Shown: piece by piece, positions 8,161 to 17,475 of the stretch
How positions within the stretch are numbered: position 1 is the first letter of the stretch
Layout: the number at the start of each line of letters is the position of its first letter
Source of the DNA: Streptococcus parasanguinis ATCC 15912
GTDB taxonomy: Bacteria > Bacillota > Bacilli > Lactobacillales > Streptococcaceae
Reading direction: 5' to 3'
DNA: 64,000 nt
Assembly: GCF_000164675.2 (NCBI RefSeq)
Contig: NC_015678.1
Span: forward strand, 1,488,001 to 1,552,000
Translations under genes and position numbers: made by a program
Notes under the pieces: model-generated
The model's input: only the letters and a program-made list of their open reading frames with translations
What the model was told of the DNA's origin: nothing
The model's database searches: none

Positions 8161-9999
8161 TTAAGACCGTTGATAGAGTTTGAAATGACGGTATTTCTTC
8201 TCAACTAGACGGTAATTTTCTTTCAGCAAGTTCTTCATATCAGAGGTCAACTCTACCTGATTGTTGACTACAATATACTTGGGTTCAGACCGATCGATTT
8301 GTTGAATCACATTGGTCCGATTTTCATTTATCCCCAGATAAGAAGTTGGGGTCAATAAAGCAGATGCCGCCAAACGATCGCTTTCTTGATAGAGAGTAGC
8401 CGTCGCATCCCAAGCATAGATGGTATCCTTCGACTTGGTGTGATGGTTAATATAGCTGGCAATAGCGCTCCGTTCACTTGATTGGCCAGACTGAAGCACG
8501 ACATCTTGAACCACTGGATTCGCCAACAGATAGACAAGGGCTACTAGTGGTAAGAAAACTTGGCTCGTAAAGTAAGCAGCCCAGACTTCCTTGTTTTTCT
8601 TCTTCCGACCACGACGTTCAGTACCCTCGCTCGCTTCCCCATCACGTGAGAACCAGACTGCAAACAAGGGAAGAACAAATGGCAACATCGGTAACAATTG
8701 GTAAGCGCCCTGTTCAGGAAGACCAATAGACACAACGAGGACAACCAGACTACCTACCCATCCCATAAAGCGGAAGATCCGGCGAGCACTGCTACTTTGC
8801 TTGGTAAAGGACATCAAAAAGGCAGAAACTAGACCGAAGGCGAGCGCCAACAAGCCATAATAAATGGCATTACTGAAGGCCTGTCCATTACTAAAATTCA
8901 AGGCATTAAAGACATAGGTTACTTGGTTAATGGCATAGCCAAAAGTTTGATTCCAAACGGTCACATACCCAATTGGATAAAAGACGAGTGAAAAACCAAG
9001 AAGAGTAGCCAGCAATTGATAAAAGCCACGCGCCCATCTTTTCTGCTTGATATTAAAGGCTGTTAATCCAAGGAAGGCCAAGAAGTAGAACAAGGCACTG
9101 GTCATTGGATCAATCAGGAAAGCCACAGCTGCAATCGCACCGTAAAGGATAAAACCTTCGTCCTTACGATGCCCAATCAGATAAGCCAAAATAAAATTCA
9201 TGCTAGCAAATAGGATTGGAAAACTAAAGAAAGTTACATAAGTCCCGCCAAAACCAAGGCCTAGCACCAAGAAATAAAAGAGTAACTGGACATTATTCGC
9301 TGTGTCTTTATCAGACACCAGTAAACGCACAACCCGATAGAGATAGGTACCCGAAAAGAAGAGGGCAATCGCTTGGAGAATCATCAAGAGCCAATGGCCA
9401 CCAGCCAAGCTTCCCAACCAGTTAATCGCATAATAGAGCAGACCATTGGTTCCGTAAAAATCACCAAACGGTACTTGGCCTTTGGTCATAGCCCAGCCAG
9501 CATACAAGTTTTGAGATTGTTGATTGGTTGCAAAACGGGTTAAAAACGGCACCCCGACATGCAATAAACTAATCAAGAGACTCAACACAAAAGGAATCGC
9601 TAGGGGCACTGGACGCTTGGATTGACGACGGATCGACTCAACTGCCACATCTGCCTCTAGCTCTTCCGTATTCTCTTCTACCTTAGATGCTTCCACTTTT
9701 GTCGCTTCAACTCCCGCCTTACGCGAACGACGACTCATCCGACTAAGCGGTTGCTCCGGTTCCTGTTCCGATTCTTGTGTAGGTTCTGCTACTGCTTCTG
9801 GCTTTGCATCACGAATAGGCTCTGATACCTCCATTGCAACCGGCTCCTCCAAAGCTTCCGCCTGCTGGCTATGAGTCGGCTCTTCTTCACGAAAGACTGA
9901 TTTATCTAGCACTTCGCGAATCTCACGTGTATCCTGAAAACTATCTCCCACGTGAATCCCTAATTTTTTCGAAGTCATTTCTTGCTCTTTTTCGCTCAT
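8161..9999 (-). CDS. ccs4: Ccs4-like polytopic membrane protein
   Basis: A 612-aa protein. A hydrophilic, glutamate-rich N-terminal arm of about 130 residues with a basic patch (RMSRRSRK) is followed by 10-12 predicted membrane spans and a 90-residue C-terminal domain (SKDTIYAWDATATLY...). The layout and the FLTRFATNQQSQNLYAGWAM region recall GT-C glycosyltransferases of the PMT/ArnT type, but no catalytic motif can be confirmed. In pneumococcus the gene between cls and nrdD is called competence-induced ccs4; I use that name from position and general likeness. No ComX box is visible here. The ATG at 9999 has AAAGGA 6 nt upstream; an in-frame ATG at 10050 lacks a good site. Confidence 0.7.
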   Translation of the reverse strand: MSEKEQEMTSKKLGIHVGDSFQDTREIREVLDKSVFREEEPTHSQQAEALEEPVAMEVSEPIRDAKPEAVAEPTQESEQEPEQPLSRMSRRSRKAGVEATKVEASKVEENTEELEADVAVESIRRQSKRPVPLAIPFVLSLLISLLHVGVPFLTRFATNQQSQNLYAGWAMTKGQVPFGDFYGTNGLLYYAINWLGSLAGGHWLLMILQAIALFFSGTYLYRVVRLLVSDKDTANNVQLLFYFLVLGLGFGGTYVTFFSFPILFASMNFILAYLIGHRKDEGFILYGAIAAVAFLIDPMTSALFYFLAFLGLTAFNIKQKRWARGFYQLLATLLGFSLVFYPIGYVTVWNQTFGYAINQVTYVFNALNFSNGQAFSNAIYYGLLALAFGLVSAFLMSFTKQSSSARRIFRFMGWVGSLVVLVVSIGLPEQGAYQLLPMLPFVLPLFAVWFSRDGEASEGTERRGRKKKNKEVWAAYFTSQVFLPLVALVYLLANPVVQDVVLQSGQSSERSAIASYINHHTKSKDTIYAWDATATLYQESDRLAASALLTPTSYLGINENRTNVIQQIDRSEPKYIVVNNQVELTSDMKNLLKENYRLVEKKYRHFKLYQRS

Positions 10000-10060
10000 T
10001 CTTTTTCCTTTTTCTAGATCTTTGCTCTTTCCTTTTAGAAAAAAGCCCATTATCTTCTCT

Positions 10061-10089
10061 AGTATACCAAATTCTGCCGACCCTGTCAG
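10061..10089 (-). promoter_or_regulatory. ccs4 promoter
   Basis: CTGACA (10084-10089) and TATACT (10061-10066, with TG extension) are separated by 17 bp on the minus strand. This is a normal housekeeping-type promoter. Confidence 0.6.
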
Positions 10090-10112
10090 CCTCTTATCAC
10101 ATAGTCATATGT

Positions 10113-10144
10113 AAAAAGAGTCAGGCATCTCGATTCCTGACTCT
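10113..10144 (-). terminator. Terminator after cls
   Basis: Stem AGAGTCAGG/CCTGACTCT followed by five T residues on the minus strand, 20 bp after the cls stop. Confidence 0.8.
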
Positions 10145-10163
10145 GATTTTCGTTTTTATACAT

Positions 10164-11699
10164 TTACAACATCGGTGCGAACAATTGCATAATTTCCTTG
10201 ATTAAGCTTTGGTGCCATGTAAAGCGGAAGGTATCCTCTGTAATTTCTTGAGACACTTCAAAGATATGGTCAAAGTCCTCCCGAATCTTTTTCAAGGCAG
10301 GCGTCCGATACATCCAGATGGCATTTTCATAGTGATGGACCAAACTGCGGTAGTCAAAGTTAATCGACCCTACAACCGCCATTTCGTCATCTGCCAGGAC
10401 TTGCTTGCTATGGACAAAACCAGGTGTATACTCATAAATCTTTACTCCTGCATCCATCAGATCCAAGTAAGCCCCACGAGTTACGATTTGGATCAATTTT
10501 TTATCTGGAATATGCGGGGTCACGATCCGAACATCTACCCCTCGAAGGGCTGCATTGCGGATATCCTCTGTCAAATCATAGTCAATGATCAAGTAAGGAG
10601 TTGTGATGTAGACATAATCCGTTGCTTGATTGATCATATTTTGATAAACCGTCTTTCCGACCTGCGACTTGTAAATCGGCTTTGGTCCACTCCCATAAGG
10701 AATGTAAAGCCCTTCTCCCTCAACCGCCTTGTTTTCAATATGGTAGCGGTCAAAATCCTCGATTTCCCCACGATTGATGTACCAGTTCATGAGGAAGAGT
10801 CGCGTTAAGGCCTTAACAGCTCGTCCATCCAAACGGATGGCACTGTCCTTCCAGTGACCAAAACGCTCAATGTGATTAATGTACTCGTCTGCCAAATTGA
10901 CACCACCTGTATAGCCAATCTGCCCATCAATAACCAAAATCTTGCGGTGGTCACGATTGTTATAAGCCACTGTTAAGCGGGGGATCACCTTGTTAAATTT
11001 ATGGGCATCAATTCCCATCTTTCGCAACCGTTTGGTATAGTTCCCTGCTAAGGTCGCCATACAGCCGATATCATCATAAAGGAGTTTGACTTCAACCCCC
11101 TCTTTTACTTTCTGTTCTAAAATCTCTAGGATGCTGTTCCACATCAAGCCCTCGTCAATGATGTAAAACTCGATGAAGATAAATTTTTTCGCTGCTCGCA
11201 GATCCTCTAGTAGTTGCGCATACATCTCCTCCCCTAGAGGGTAAAAGGTCGATGCCGTCCCATTGTAGAGATCCGCATTGTGGTCCATGGATAAAATCGA
11301 CTTGACCAAGCCATAAACCGCCTTGCTTTCTTGCTTGAGCTCCTTACGCAACTGATGACTATTGTCCTCTCGAAACTTCATAGACTCCATATTTTCCAAC
11401 TGGATCATTTCCTTCTTGGACAAACGTCGCTCTCCAAACATGAGATATAAGAGCGATCCAAAGACAGGAATGACAGCAATCAAGAGCCAGGTCACCTTAT
11501 TTTCAGGAGGGGTATTGCGATTGACAATAGCCAAGATCGTCGTCACGTATAAGAGCCCAATGACTGCAACAGATAGCCAATGAGGGAACCACCTATTGAG
11601 CCAAAAGAAGGCTGCAAAGGATGCCCAAAGTTCAAAGCCCATAAACAAAATACTAAATCCATATTTGGACATTAACAGACGTAATTTTCGAAAGGTCAC
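10164..11699 (-). CDS. cls: Cardiolipin synthase
   Basis: A 511-aa phospholipase-D-family enzyme that joins two phosphatidylglycerols to make cardiolipin at the membrane. Two N-terminal membrane spans (about residues 10-70) precede two HKD motifs, visible as NRDHRKILVIDG and FVHSKQVLADDE. The GTG at 11699 is taken as start because AAAGGAGG sits 5 nt before it; an earlier in-frame codon would add 18 basic residues but has no ribosome site. The chosen length matches the family. A single-gene unit with its own terminator. Confidence 0.95.
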   Translation of the reverse strand: MTFRKLRLLMSKYGFSILFMGFELWASFAAFFWLNRWFPHWLSVAVIGLLYVTTILAIVNRNTPPENKVTWLLIAVIPVFGSLLYLMFGERRLSKKEMIQLENMESMKFREDNSHQLRKELKQESKAVYGLVKSILSMDHNADLYNGTASTFYPLGEEMYAQLLEDLRAAKKFIFIEFYIIDEGLMWNSILEILEQKVKEGVEVKLLYDDIGCMATLAGNYTKRLRKMGIDAHKFNKVIPRLTVAYNNRDHRKILVIDGQIGYTGGVNLADEYINHIERFGHWKDSAIRLDGRAVKALTRLFLMNWYINRGEIEDFDRYHIENKAVEGEGLYIPYGSGPKPIYKSQVGKTVYQNMINQATDYVYITTPYLIIDYDLTEDIRNAALRGVDVRIVTPHIPDKKLIQIVTRGAYLDLMDAGVKIYEYTPGFVHSKQVLADDEMAVVGSINFDYRSLVHHYENAIWMYRTPALKKIREDFDHIFEVSQEITEDTFRFTWHQSLIKEIMQLFAPML

Positions 11700-11796
11700 A
11701 GCATCCTCCTTTTTTCTTTCTACTAGTATACCAATTCTTTTTACCCGATGCAACGACCAGCTAAACCTCCTTTTAGATAGACAAAAAGACTAAAGA

Positions 11797-11965
11797 TATG
11801 TCTTTAGCCTCTCAATTATTTTTGGATTGTCGAGCAAGACGCAGTGGTTGAGTGGGCTCTACTACGCTGATTTCATCAGCTTTTACAGCCCTACTCAACT
11901 GTGCGGAGGTGGGACGACGAAATCGAATTCTAACGAATTACCGATTTCTGTCCCACTCTCTCTTG
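11797..11965 (+). repeat. Three-hairpin intergenic repeat, copy 1
   Basis: A nearly complete copy of the ~175-bp element also found at 45871-46046 and, inverted, at 59060-59236. The outer left hairpin is altered here (AAAGAC...GTCTTTAGCCTC), while the middle and right hairpins match base for base except for single changes. Unlike the other two copies it lies between two genes reading the same way: upstream of cls and just past the end of the lipoprotein gene, which it could terminate. Confidence 0.85.
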
Positions 11966-11974
11966 TTTCGTCCC

Positions 11975-12385
11975 TTATTGCTTGGTCAAAACAATAATCC
12001 CTTGATCATCCTCTGCTTGCTCCAGATCTTCTAGCGATAACTGATCCCCTTCGATCCGATAGCGATAAGGCTCATCCCCGATACGCATGGATTGATTGAC
12101 CGGATCAATACTGACCTCTTTGGTCTCTTCTTCTCCATCAGTATCTTGCACCGTAAACGTGCCTTTTTGCCCCGCCACAACTAAGAGAATCATATTTTCC
12201 TCGTCCTGTCCTCGATAACTGCCATCTATGGACACTCCTTCTTTCTGTTCTTCACTCGCTGAAGTCACAGTCTGTGATGAAGCAGACGTCTGTTTGCTCG
12301 AAGTCTGTGTTGCTTTTTCTTGCTGGCTACAAGCAGTCAGAAAAAGGGCTACCGCCAAGGTCATTATAAACATGATTTTTTTCAT
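11975..12385 (-). CDS. Small lipoprotein of unknown function
   Basis: A 136-aa precursor with a lysine-led signal peptide and lipobox LTAC (cysteine 19), a Ser/Thr/Gln-rich linker to about residue 50, and a small acidic domain (GSYRGQDEENMILLVVAG...). It is therefore exported and membrane-anchored by lipid. A short lipoprotein gene sits between cls and folC in pneumococcus as well. No enzymatic motif is visible. Confidence 0.8.
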   Translation of the reverse strand: MKKIMFIMTLAVALFLTACSQQEKATQTSSKQTSASSQTVTSASEEQKEGVSIDGSYRGQDEENMILLVVAGQKGTFTVQDTDGEEETKEVSIDPVNQSMRIGDEPYRYRIEGDQLSLEDLEQAEDDQGIIVLTKQ

Positions 12386-12461
12386 TTAGATCGACTCCTT
12401 TCGCTATAACCGTACACTATCTACCACCAGTATACGCCAAGAAAGTCTTTAGGTCAATTGT

Positions 12462-13694
12462 TTACCCCTCTAATAAAAATGCCCTTACCTCCGCAATAAA
12501 ATACAAGGATCCTGTGACAAATAAGACTTCATCTGGACGACTCTGATCCATAAATTCTTTGATATAGGCCTTGTAGTCAGCTACATAGGGCAGGTCTTGT
12601 CGGTCTCCTTGTGCCACCACTTCTCCGTAATGGAAGGTCGTCAAAATCAATTCAGCTTCTGGCAAACCTGTTTGAAGCGTTTCGAGCATCCCGCTATAAT
12701 CTTTTCGCTTAAGGGCTCCAAATAAAATCTTCACGCGTTTTCCTGCTAAGCTATTGGCAAACTCGATCAAACGCAACATAGCGTGAGGATTATGGGCGCC
12801 ATCCAAATACAACTGGTCGCCAAACAACTCTAGACGTCCCGGCCACCGCGTCTCTTGTAAGGCCAGTTTGACCTGATCCATATCCACTTCTTGATCTAGA
12901 CCCTCCATGTAGAGGAAAAAGGCCTCCAAAGCCACTGTAGCATTTTCCCGTTGGTAATCACCCTTCAAGCCCAGAGACGGCAAGACAAGTTCCACGCTTT
13001 CATTCCAAAAATGATCCTGCTCTAAGCCAAAATCTTTCTCGAAGGCGTGGAGATCCACAGCTAATTCCTTCGCTTTTTCTTGACAAACAGCTGCAGCTTC
13101 ATCGGATAAGGGTCCCACTACAGCTTTCTTGCCCTTCTTAAAGATTCCTGCCTTTTGCTGAGCAATTGCGGCAACAGTCCCTCCCAGCGTTTCCTGATGA
13201 TCAAGGCCAATCGAAGTGATCACTGCGATCTCTCCTGTCACTACATTGGTGGTATCTAGAAGTCCACCGATACCGACTTCCAACAGGACCACATCCACTC
13301 CTTGTTCCTTAAAATACAAAAGGGCCATGAGACAGATAATCTCAAAATAAGAGAGTTGATCCTGGGTTTGAAGCAAGGTCTGCTCCATTTGTTGGACTTC
13401 TTGACCAATCCGAGTAAAATCTTCATCTGAAATCGGCTGATCCCCAATACAAATCCGATCATGGATACTGATCATATGAGGAGAGGTAAAGGTCCCAACT
13501 TTCTTTTCGTGAGCCATCAACAATTGACGCAGAAAGGCGATTGTGGATCCCTTCCCATTGGTTCCTGTCACATGAAGAATCGGATAAGCCTTATCCGGCC
13601 TCCCTAAAAGGCTCACTGCCTGCTCCATACGATCCAGTCCCGATCGAAAATTCAGACCGATCCGACTATTCATCCATTGCTCAATCTTATTCAC
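12462..13694 (-). CDS. folC: Folylpolyglutamate / dihydrofolate synthase
   Basis: A 410-aa Mur-ligase-family enzyme that adds glutamate to folates (and possibly to dihydropteroate). The ATP loop HVTGTNGKGST is at about residues 42-52, with LEVGIGGLLDTTN and DHQETLGGT as further conserved blocks and YLDGAHNPHAM at the start of the C-terminal domain. It appears to be a monocistron between two gene-free stretches. Confidence 0.95.
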   Translation of the reverse strand: MNKIEQWMNSRIGLNFRSGLDRMEQAVSLLGRPDKAYPILHVTGTNGKGSTIAFLRQLLMAHEKKVGTFTSPHMISIHDRICIGDQPISDEDFTRIGQEVQQMEQTLLQTQDQLSYFEIICLMALLYFKEQGVDVVLLEVGIGGLLDTTNVVTGEIAVITSIGLDHQETLGGTVAAIAQQKAGIFKKGKKAVVGPLSDEAAAVCQEKAKELAVDLHAFEKDFGLEQDHFWNESVELVLPSLGLKGDYQRENATVALEAFFLYMEGLDQEVDMDQVKLALQETRWPGRLELFGDQLYLDGAHNPHAMLRLIEFANSLAGKRVKILFGALKRKDYSGMLETLQTGLPEAELILTTFHYGEVVAQGDRQDLPYVADYKAYIKEFMDQSRPDEVLFVTGSLYFIAEVRAFLLEG

Positions 13695-13851
13695 ATCTTC
13701 CTCCTAAAAGAAAAAAGCGACAAAACCTCTTCTGACGTTTGCGCTCCTTTCTTTTGTAGTTATTTCTTTCTCATTTTTACAGCAAGTCCCCGGGCTTACC
13801 AACTTCTTTCCAATTTCTTGGAGTTGGGCTGATACAGTCTCCCAGACTGTA
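13695..13851. other. Intergenic stretch with a perfect hairpin
   Basis: No gene. At about 13832-13854 lies GATACAGTCT-CCC-AGACTGTATC, a perfect 10-bp stem touching the stop codon of the DUF1292 gene. It probably stabilises or ends the ireB-ruvX-DUF1292 transcript, though no T run follows. The core ACAGTCTCCCAGACTGT recurs at about 24629-24645. Confidence 0.5.
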
Positions 13852-14157
13852 TCACTCCTCCATAAAGCTGTTGAAGACTTCTTCGATCATGTCCCATTCT
13901 GCATCTGAGTCTTCTGGGATTGGTTGAAGGTCACCTTCTGTTCCGTCTTCGTTTTCTGTAAATGAATATGCTTGGATTTCAACTTCGCCATTTTCATCTT
14001 CCTCTGCATTTGCAGGGATCAAAAGGACATAGTTCTTTCCAAATTCTTCTTTGCCATCGATGGTCAAAAGAATTTCAAACAAGGTTTCATTTCCTTGTTC
14101 ATCCACCAATGTGATTAATTCACGTTCTTCATGGTCGTGGTTATGATCATGTGCCAT
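13852..14157 (-). CDS. DUF1292 family protein
   Basis: A 101-aa acidic cytosolic protein with a histidine-rich start ([11 protein letters not shown]), which might bind metal, then the DUF1292 pattern [19 protein letters not shown] and an acidic tail. The YrzB family is widespread in Firmicutes next to ireB and ruvX, as here (22-bp gap to ruvX). No biochemical role is known. Confidence 0.9.
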   Translation of the reverse strand: MAHDHNHDHEERELITLVDEQGNETLFEILLTIDGKEEFGKNYVLLIPANAEEDENGEVEIQAYSFTENEDGTEGDLQPIPEDSDAEWDMIEEVFNSFMEE

Positions 14158-14179
14158 ACTATTCTTCCTCGTTTTCTTT

Positions 14180-14599
14180 CTAAAAATTACGATCTAAATA
14201 ATTTTGTAAAATGAGCTGCGCCGCTAACTTATCAATAACTTTTTTGCGTTTGCTACGGCTAATATCTGCTTGCTCAATCAACATCCGCTCTGCAGCAACT
14301 GTTGTCAACCGTTCATCTTGATAGTCGACTGGCAACCCAAACTTTTCAGCAATCATCGTGCCATAAGCCTGACTGGCTTCCACACGCGGTCCGCTGGTGT
14401 TGTTCATGTTTTTCGGCAAACCCACAACAAAACGGTCCACCTTGTATTGAGCCACTAATTCGGCTAAGCGCTCCAAACCGAATTCTTTTTTGTCTTCATC
14501 GATTTGGATGATTTCAAGACCCTGAGCTGTAAAACCGAGAGGATCACTCACAGCAACCCCAACTGTCTTTGAACCAACATCCAATCCCATAATTCTCAT
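14180..14599 (-). CDS. ruvX: RuvX/YqgF putative Holliday junction resolvase
   Basis: A 139-aa RNase H-fold nuclease. Catalytic acidic motifs are visible: [15 protein letters not shown] (Asp7), VVGLPKNMN and DERLTT. The family has been linked both to junction resolution and to processing the 5' end of pre-16S rRNA. Its start overlaps the ireB stop by one base, so the two are co-translated. Confidence 0.93.
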   Translation of the reverse strand: MRIMGLDVGSKTVGVAVSDPLGFTAQGLEIIQIDEDKKEFGLERLAELVAQYKVDRFVVGLPKNMNNTSGPRVEASQAYGTMIAEKFGLPVDYQDERLTTVAAERMLIEQADISRSKRKKVIDKLAAQLILQNYLDRNF

Positions 14600-14865
14600 T
14601 AGAGGTCTATTCCTTGCCCTTTCAAATAATAACGTACCAATTCTTCAACGATTTCATCTCGTTCATATTTACGAATTTGGTTCCGTGCATTATTATAACG
14701 AGGTACATAGGCAGGATCACCACTGAGTACGTATCCTACGATTTGATTAATTGGATTGTAGCCTTTTTCATCCAGTGATAAGTATACATCTTTCAAGGTC
14801 TCGCTAATTTCCTTACGATTTGAATCATCAAGATTAAAACGTACTGTTTCATCTGTAAATCCCAC
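14599..14865 (-). CDS. ireB: IreB (DUF965) phosphoprotein
   Basis: An 88-aa protein of the IreB family, a target of the Ser/Thr kinase IreK/StkP that modulates cephalosporin resistance in enterococci. The N-terminal [12 protein letters not shown] holds the threonines phosphorylated in relatives. It starts with GTG, GAGG lies upstream, and it leads the ireB-ruvX-DUF1292 operon. Confidence 0.92.
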   Translation of the reverse strand: MGFTDETVRFNLDDSNRKEISETLKDVYLSLDEKGYNPINQIVGYVLSGDPAYVPRYNNARNQIRKYERDEIVEELVRYYLKGQGIDL

Positions 14866-14895
14866 AAGAACACCCTCTTTCCTTAGAATATTACT

Positions 14896-14924
14896 ATTAT
14901 ACCATAATCAAGAGTTTTCCACAA
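14896..14924 (-). promoter_or_regulatory. ireB operon promoter
   Basis: TTGTGG (14919-14924), 17-bp spacer, TATAAT (14896-14901) with TG extension, 31 bp before the ireB start. Confidence 0.7.
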
Positions 14925-14988
14925 CGGTCAAGTCCTTGATTTTACGGCTTTTTCAAGCATTTTTGAGCTTTTTCAACTAAACTGTTTT

Positions 14989-15585
14989 TTATTTTTGCTC
15001 ACTCGCTCCAGCATTGATGAGGTTGTCCGCAAATTGGCTCGGTGTCAGCTTCAACAACTCCGGCAAGTGATTGTTTTTGAAGTAGGTCATACCTTCAGCC
15101 TTCTTCACATCCATTGCTTCAAAGTCATAGGTGATGGTCACCTTGTATTCATTCTCATTTTCCAAGGTCAAATCAGCTGTGAAGCCAGGAACTGTCAATG
15201 CTTCCTTAAAGGCATCATCCTTGGTAAAAGATTCTCTCAATTGCTTTTGCGCTTCTTCGACTCCAACCTGTTGGATCCCTTTTTTCAGTTCCTCATCAGT
15301 TGCCGTCACATTGACGGTCTCTAATTTTTTAAAGGTATTCCCCACATAGGTGACAATTTGCGTCTGTTGTGTGCCCTTATCATCCTTTGGAAAGACAAAG
15401 GTTCTTGTAATTACTTGATTTTCTTCAGCTTTTTGTAAGATACTCTTATTATCCTTTTGTAGCTGTTCTGCTTTCGCTTTGATTGCTTTTTGCTCACTTG
15501 AGGTTGGCGTTTTCACTTGCTTTTTTTGACCACATCCTGTCAAACACAAGGCAAGTGCACCCAATAAGAAGATTTTTCTTTTCAT
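14989..15585 (-). CDS. DUF1307 / YehR-like lipoprotein
   Basis: A 198-aa exported lipoprotein with lipobox LTGC (cysteine 18), a lysine/glutamine-rich coiled region (about 25-60) and a C-terminal DUF1307-type domain (TRTFVFPKDDKGTQQTQIVTYVGN...). Function unknown. It stands alone between ireB and spx. Confidence 0.8.
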   Translation of the reverse strand: MKRKIFLLGALALCLTGCGQKKQVKTPTSSEQKAIKAKAEQLQKDNKSILQKAEENQVITRTFVFPKDDKGTQQTQIVTYVGNTFKKLETVNVTATDEELKKGIQQVGVEEAQKQLRESFTKDDAFKEALTVPGFTADLTLENENEYKVTITYDFEAMDVKKAEGMTYFKNNHLPELLKLTPSQFADNLINAGASEQK

Positions 15586-15675
15586 TTTTCATTCCTTACT
15601 AGTTATTGTTTTCTAAAATATTGTATCATAGATTTCGTAAATTGGCGCAGTAAACTGCTATCCATTTCTATTTTG

Positions 15676-15719
15676 AACAAGAAAAAATCAGAAACAAACC
15701 GTTTCTGATTTCAATCGCT
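15676..15719 (-). terminator. Terminator after spx
   Basis: The pair AATCAGAAAC/GTTTCTGATT lies just past the spx stop, with T residues following on the minus strand; A-rich flanks would also give T residues on the plus strand. Confidence 0.65.
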
Positions 15720-16118
15720 TTAAAGTGCAGCACGCATCCGTGCTTCCGCATTTTCTACATTTCGAACAGATCGTGGCAAGAAAGCACGAATATCATCTTC
15801 TTTGTAGCCCACTTGTAGACGTTTGTCATCTACTAAGATCGGACTTTTAAGAATACGAGGTGTTTCCATGATGATGTCAATGACTTCATTGACACTCAAG
15901 TCTTCGATGTCCACTCCTAGATTTTTAGCGTATCGATTTTTTGAAGAGACAATACTTGCCACTCCATTTTCAGTCTTTGTAAGGATATCCAACAATTCTT
16001 CTTTGGTGATTCCTTCCTTACCGAGGTTTTGTTCTTTATAAGTTAGCTGGTGAGCGTTGAGCCAAGTCTTTGCTTTTTTACAGCTGGTGCAACTTGACAC
16101 TGTATAAATTTTAATCAT
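15720..16118 (-). CDS. spx: Spx transcriptional regulator
   Basis: A 132-aa ArsC-like protein that binds the alpha C-terminal domain of RNA polymerase to redirect transcription under thiol/oxidative stress. The redox switch CTSC is at residues 10-13 and the RPIL-like stretch appears as ILKSPILVDDKRLQVGY near 90-107. Streptococci usually have two Spx paralogues; which one this is cannot be settled here. Its leader holds a small palindrome (16139-16154) and an extended -10 (TGTTATAAT) just upstream. Confidence 0.93.
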   Translation of the reverse strand: MIKIYTVSSCTSCKKAKTWLNAHQLTYKEQNLGKEGITKEELLDILTKTENGVASIVSSKNRYAKNLGVDIEDLSVNEVIDIIMETPRILKSPILVDDKRLQVGYKEDDIRAFLPRSVRNVENAEARMRAAL

Positions 16119-16205
16119 GCATGCACTCCTTTCGCTACACGATAATACTATCGTATTAAATTATAACACAAAAACCATCAGTCTAGCGACCTATTTTGAA
16201 AAAAA

Positions 16206-17351
16206 TTAATCTTCAATTTCAATTGCGTCATCTAAATCTAGAGTTACTTCTTCTACGACAGGAGCTACTTCTTCAGTTTTATCAAGGCTTTTCACCGCTT
16301 CGTCTTCTTCGATCAAACCAAAATGTACCCGAACCTTGTGGTCGATTTCGTCAAAAATTTCTGGGTGGTCAGCCAAGAATTTCTTAGCATTTTCAGATCC
16401 TTGACCAATTTTTTCGCCATTATATGAGTACCACGCACCCGCTTTTTGAATGATATCCAAATCTGTTGCAATTTTAACCAATTCACCCGTACGTGAAATT
16501 CCTTCCCCGTACATGATTTCAACCATGGCTTCTTTGAACGGTGGAGCTACCTTGTTCTTTACAACCTTGATCTTAGTTTCCTTACCAACGTTGGTATCTT
16601 TTTGGTCCCCAGTCCCCTTGATTTGAGTATTCCCACGGACATCTAAACGAACCGAAGCATAGAATTTAAGGGCACGACCACCAGGTGTGGTTTCAGGATT
16701 CCCAAACATAACCCCAACTTTTTCACGCAATTGGTTAATAAAGATGGCAATGGTCTTGGTCTTGTTGATGGAAGCTCCGAGTTTGCGCATCGCTTGGCTC
16801 ATCATCCGCGCTTGCAAACCAACGTGGCTATCCCCGATATCTCCATCGATTTCCGCACGTGGTACCAAGGCAGCAACAGAATCGACAACCACCAAATCAA
16901 CCGCACCTGAGTCGATCAATTTACCAGCAATTTCAAGTCCTTGCTCCCCTGAGTCTGGTTGAGACAAGAGAAGTTCGTCGATATTTACTCCAAGAGCCGC
17001 TGCATAAGATGGATCCAAGGCATGCTCCGCATCGATAAAGGCTGCAATGCCTCCTTCTTTCTGTGCTTGAGCTACTGCATGGAGGGCAACGGTTGTTTTA
17101 CCAGATGATTCTGGACCATAGATTTCGATGATCCGACCTTTCGGATAACCACCAGCACCCAAGGCAATATCAAGCGCCAAGGAACCAGAGCTCATGACTT
17201 GTACTTTTTGCTCTGCACGTTCACCCAAACGCATGATGGATCCTTTACCAAAGTCTTTTTCGATCAACTTCAGGGCATCGTTGAGCGCTTTTTCACGCTC
17301 ATCTCCAAATTTCTTAGTGATATCATCTAATTTTTTCTGTTTTTTCGCCAT
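16206..17351 (-). CDS. recA: RecA recombinase
   Basis: A 381-aa strand-exchange ATPase. Walker [10 protein letters not shown] lies at residues 79-87; [25 protein letters not shown] forms Walker B and loops L1/L2 in the expected order; the C-terminal tail is acidic. Needed for repair and for integrating DNA during transformation. It follows cinA by 119 bp with its own -10 element in between, giving both basal and competence-induced expression. Confidence 0.99.
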   Translation of the reverse strand: MAKKQKKLDDITKKFGDEREKALNDALKLIEKDFGKGSIMRLGERAEQKVQVMSSGSLALDIALGAGGYPKGRIIEIYGPESSGKTTVALHAVAQAQKEGGIAAFIDAEHALDPSYAAALGVNIDELLLSQPDSGEQGLEIAGKLIDSGAVDLVVVDSVAALVPRAEIDGDIGDSHVGLQARMMSQAMRKLGASINKTKTIAIFINQLREKVGVMFGNPETTPGGRALKFYASVRLDVRGNTQIKGTGDQKDTNVGKETKIKVVKNKVAPPFKEAMVEIMYGEGISRTGELVKIATDLDIIQKAGAWYSYNGEKIGQGSENAKKFLADHPEIFDEIDHKVRVHFGLIEEDEAVKSLDKTEEVAPVVEEVTLDLDDAIEIED

Positions 17352-17469
17352 TCTTTTCTCCTATTTTTTGCTATACAGGAAATGCACTCCACTCACCAAC
17401 GATTTCCGTCCTTTGAAGGCACATTTTCTATCCATTTTTAGAATTATTCTTCCATTTGGCACAAGCTTC

Positions 17470-17475
17470 ATTATA
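17470..17475 (-). promoter_or_regulatory. recA internal promoter (extended -10)
   Basis: TGGTATAAT on the minus strand at the very end of cinA; no clear -35. Would allow recA transcription outside competence. Confidence 0.5.

Noticed and set aside
15823..16041. Open frames opposite spx, recA, malP and other long genes
   Set aside because: They are reverse-strand or shifted shadows of strongly supported genes, without ribosome sites or known domains.
16139..16154. Palindrome ACGATA-ATAC-TATCGT in the spx leader as a regulator operator
   Set aside because: Only six base pairs with no second copy found; could be a weak leader hairpin, and no regulator can be named.
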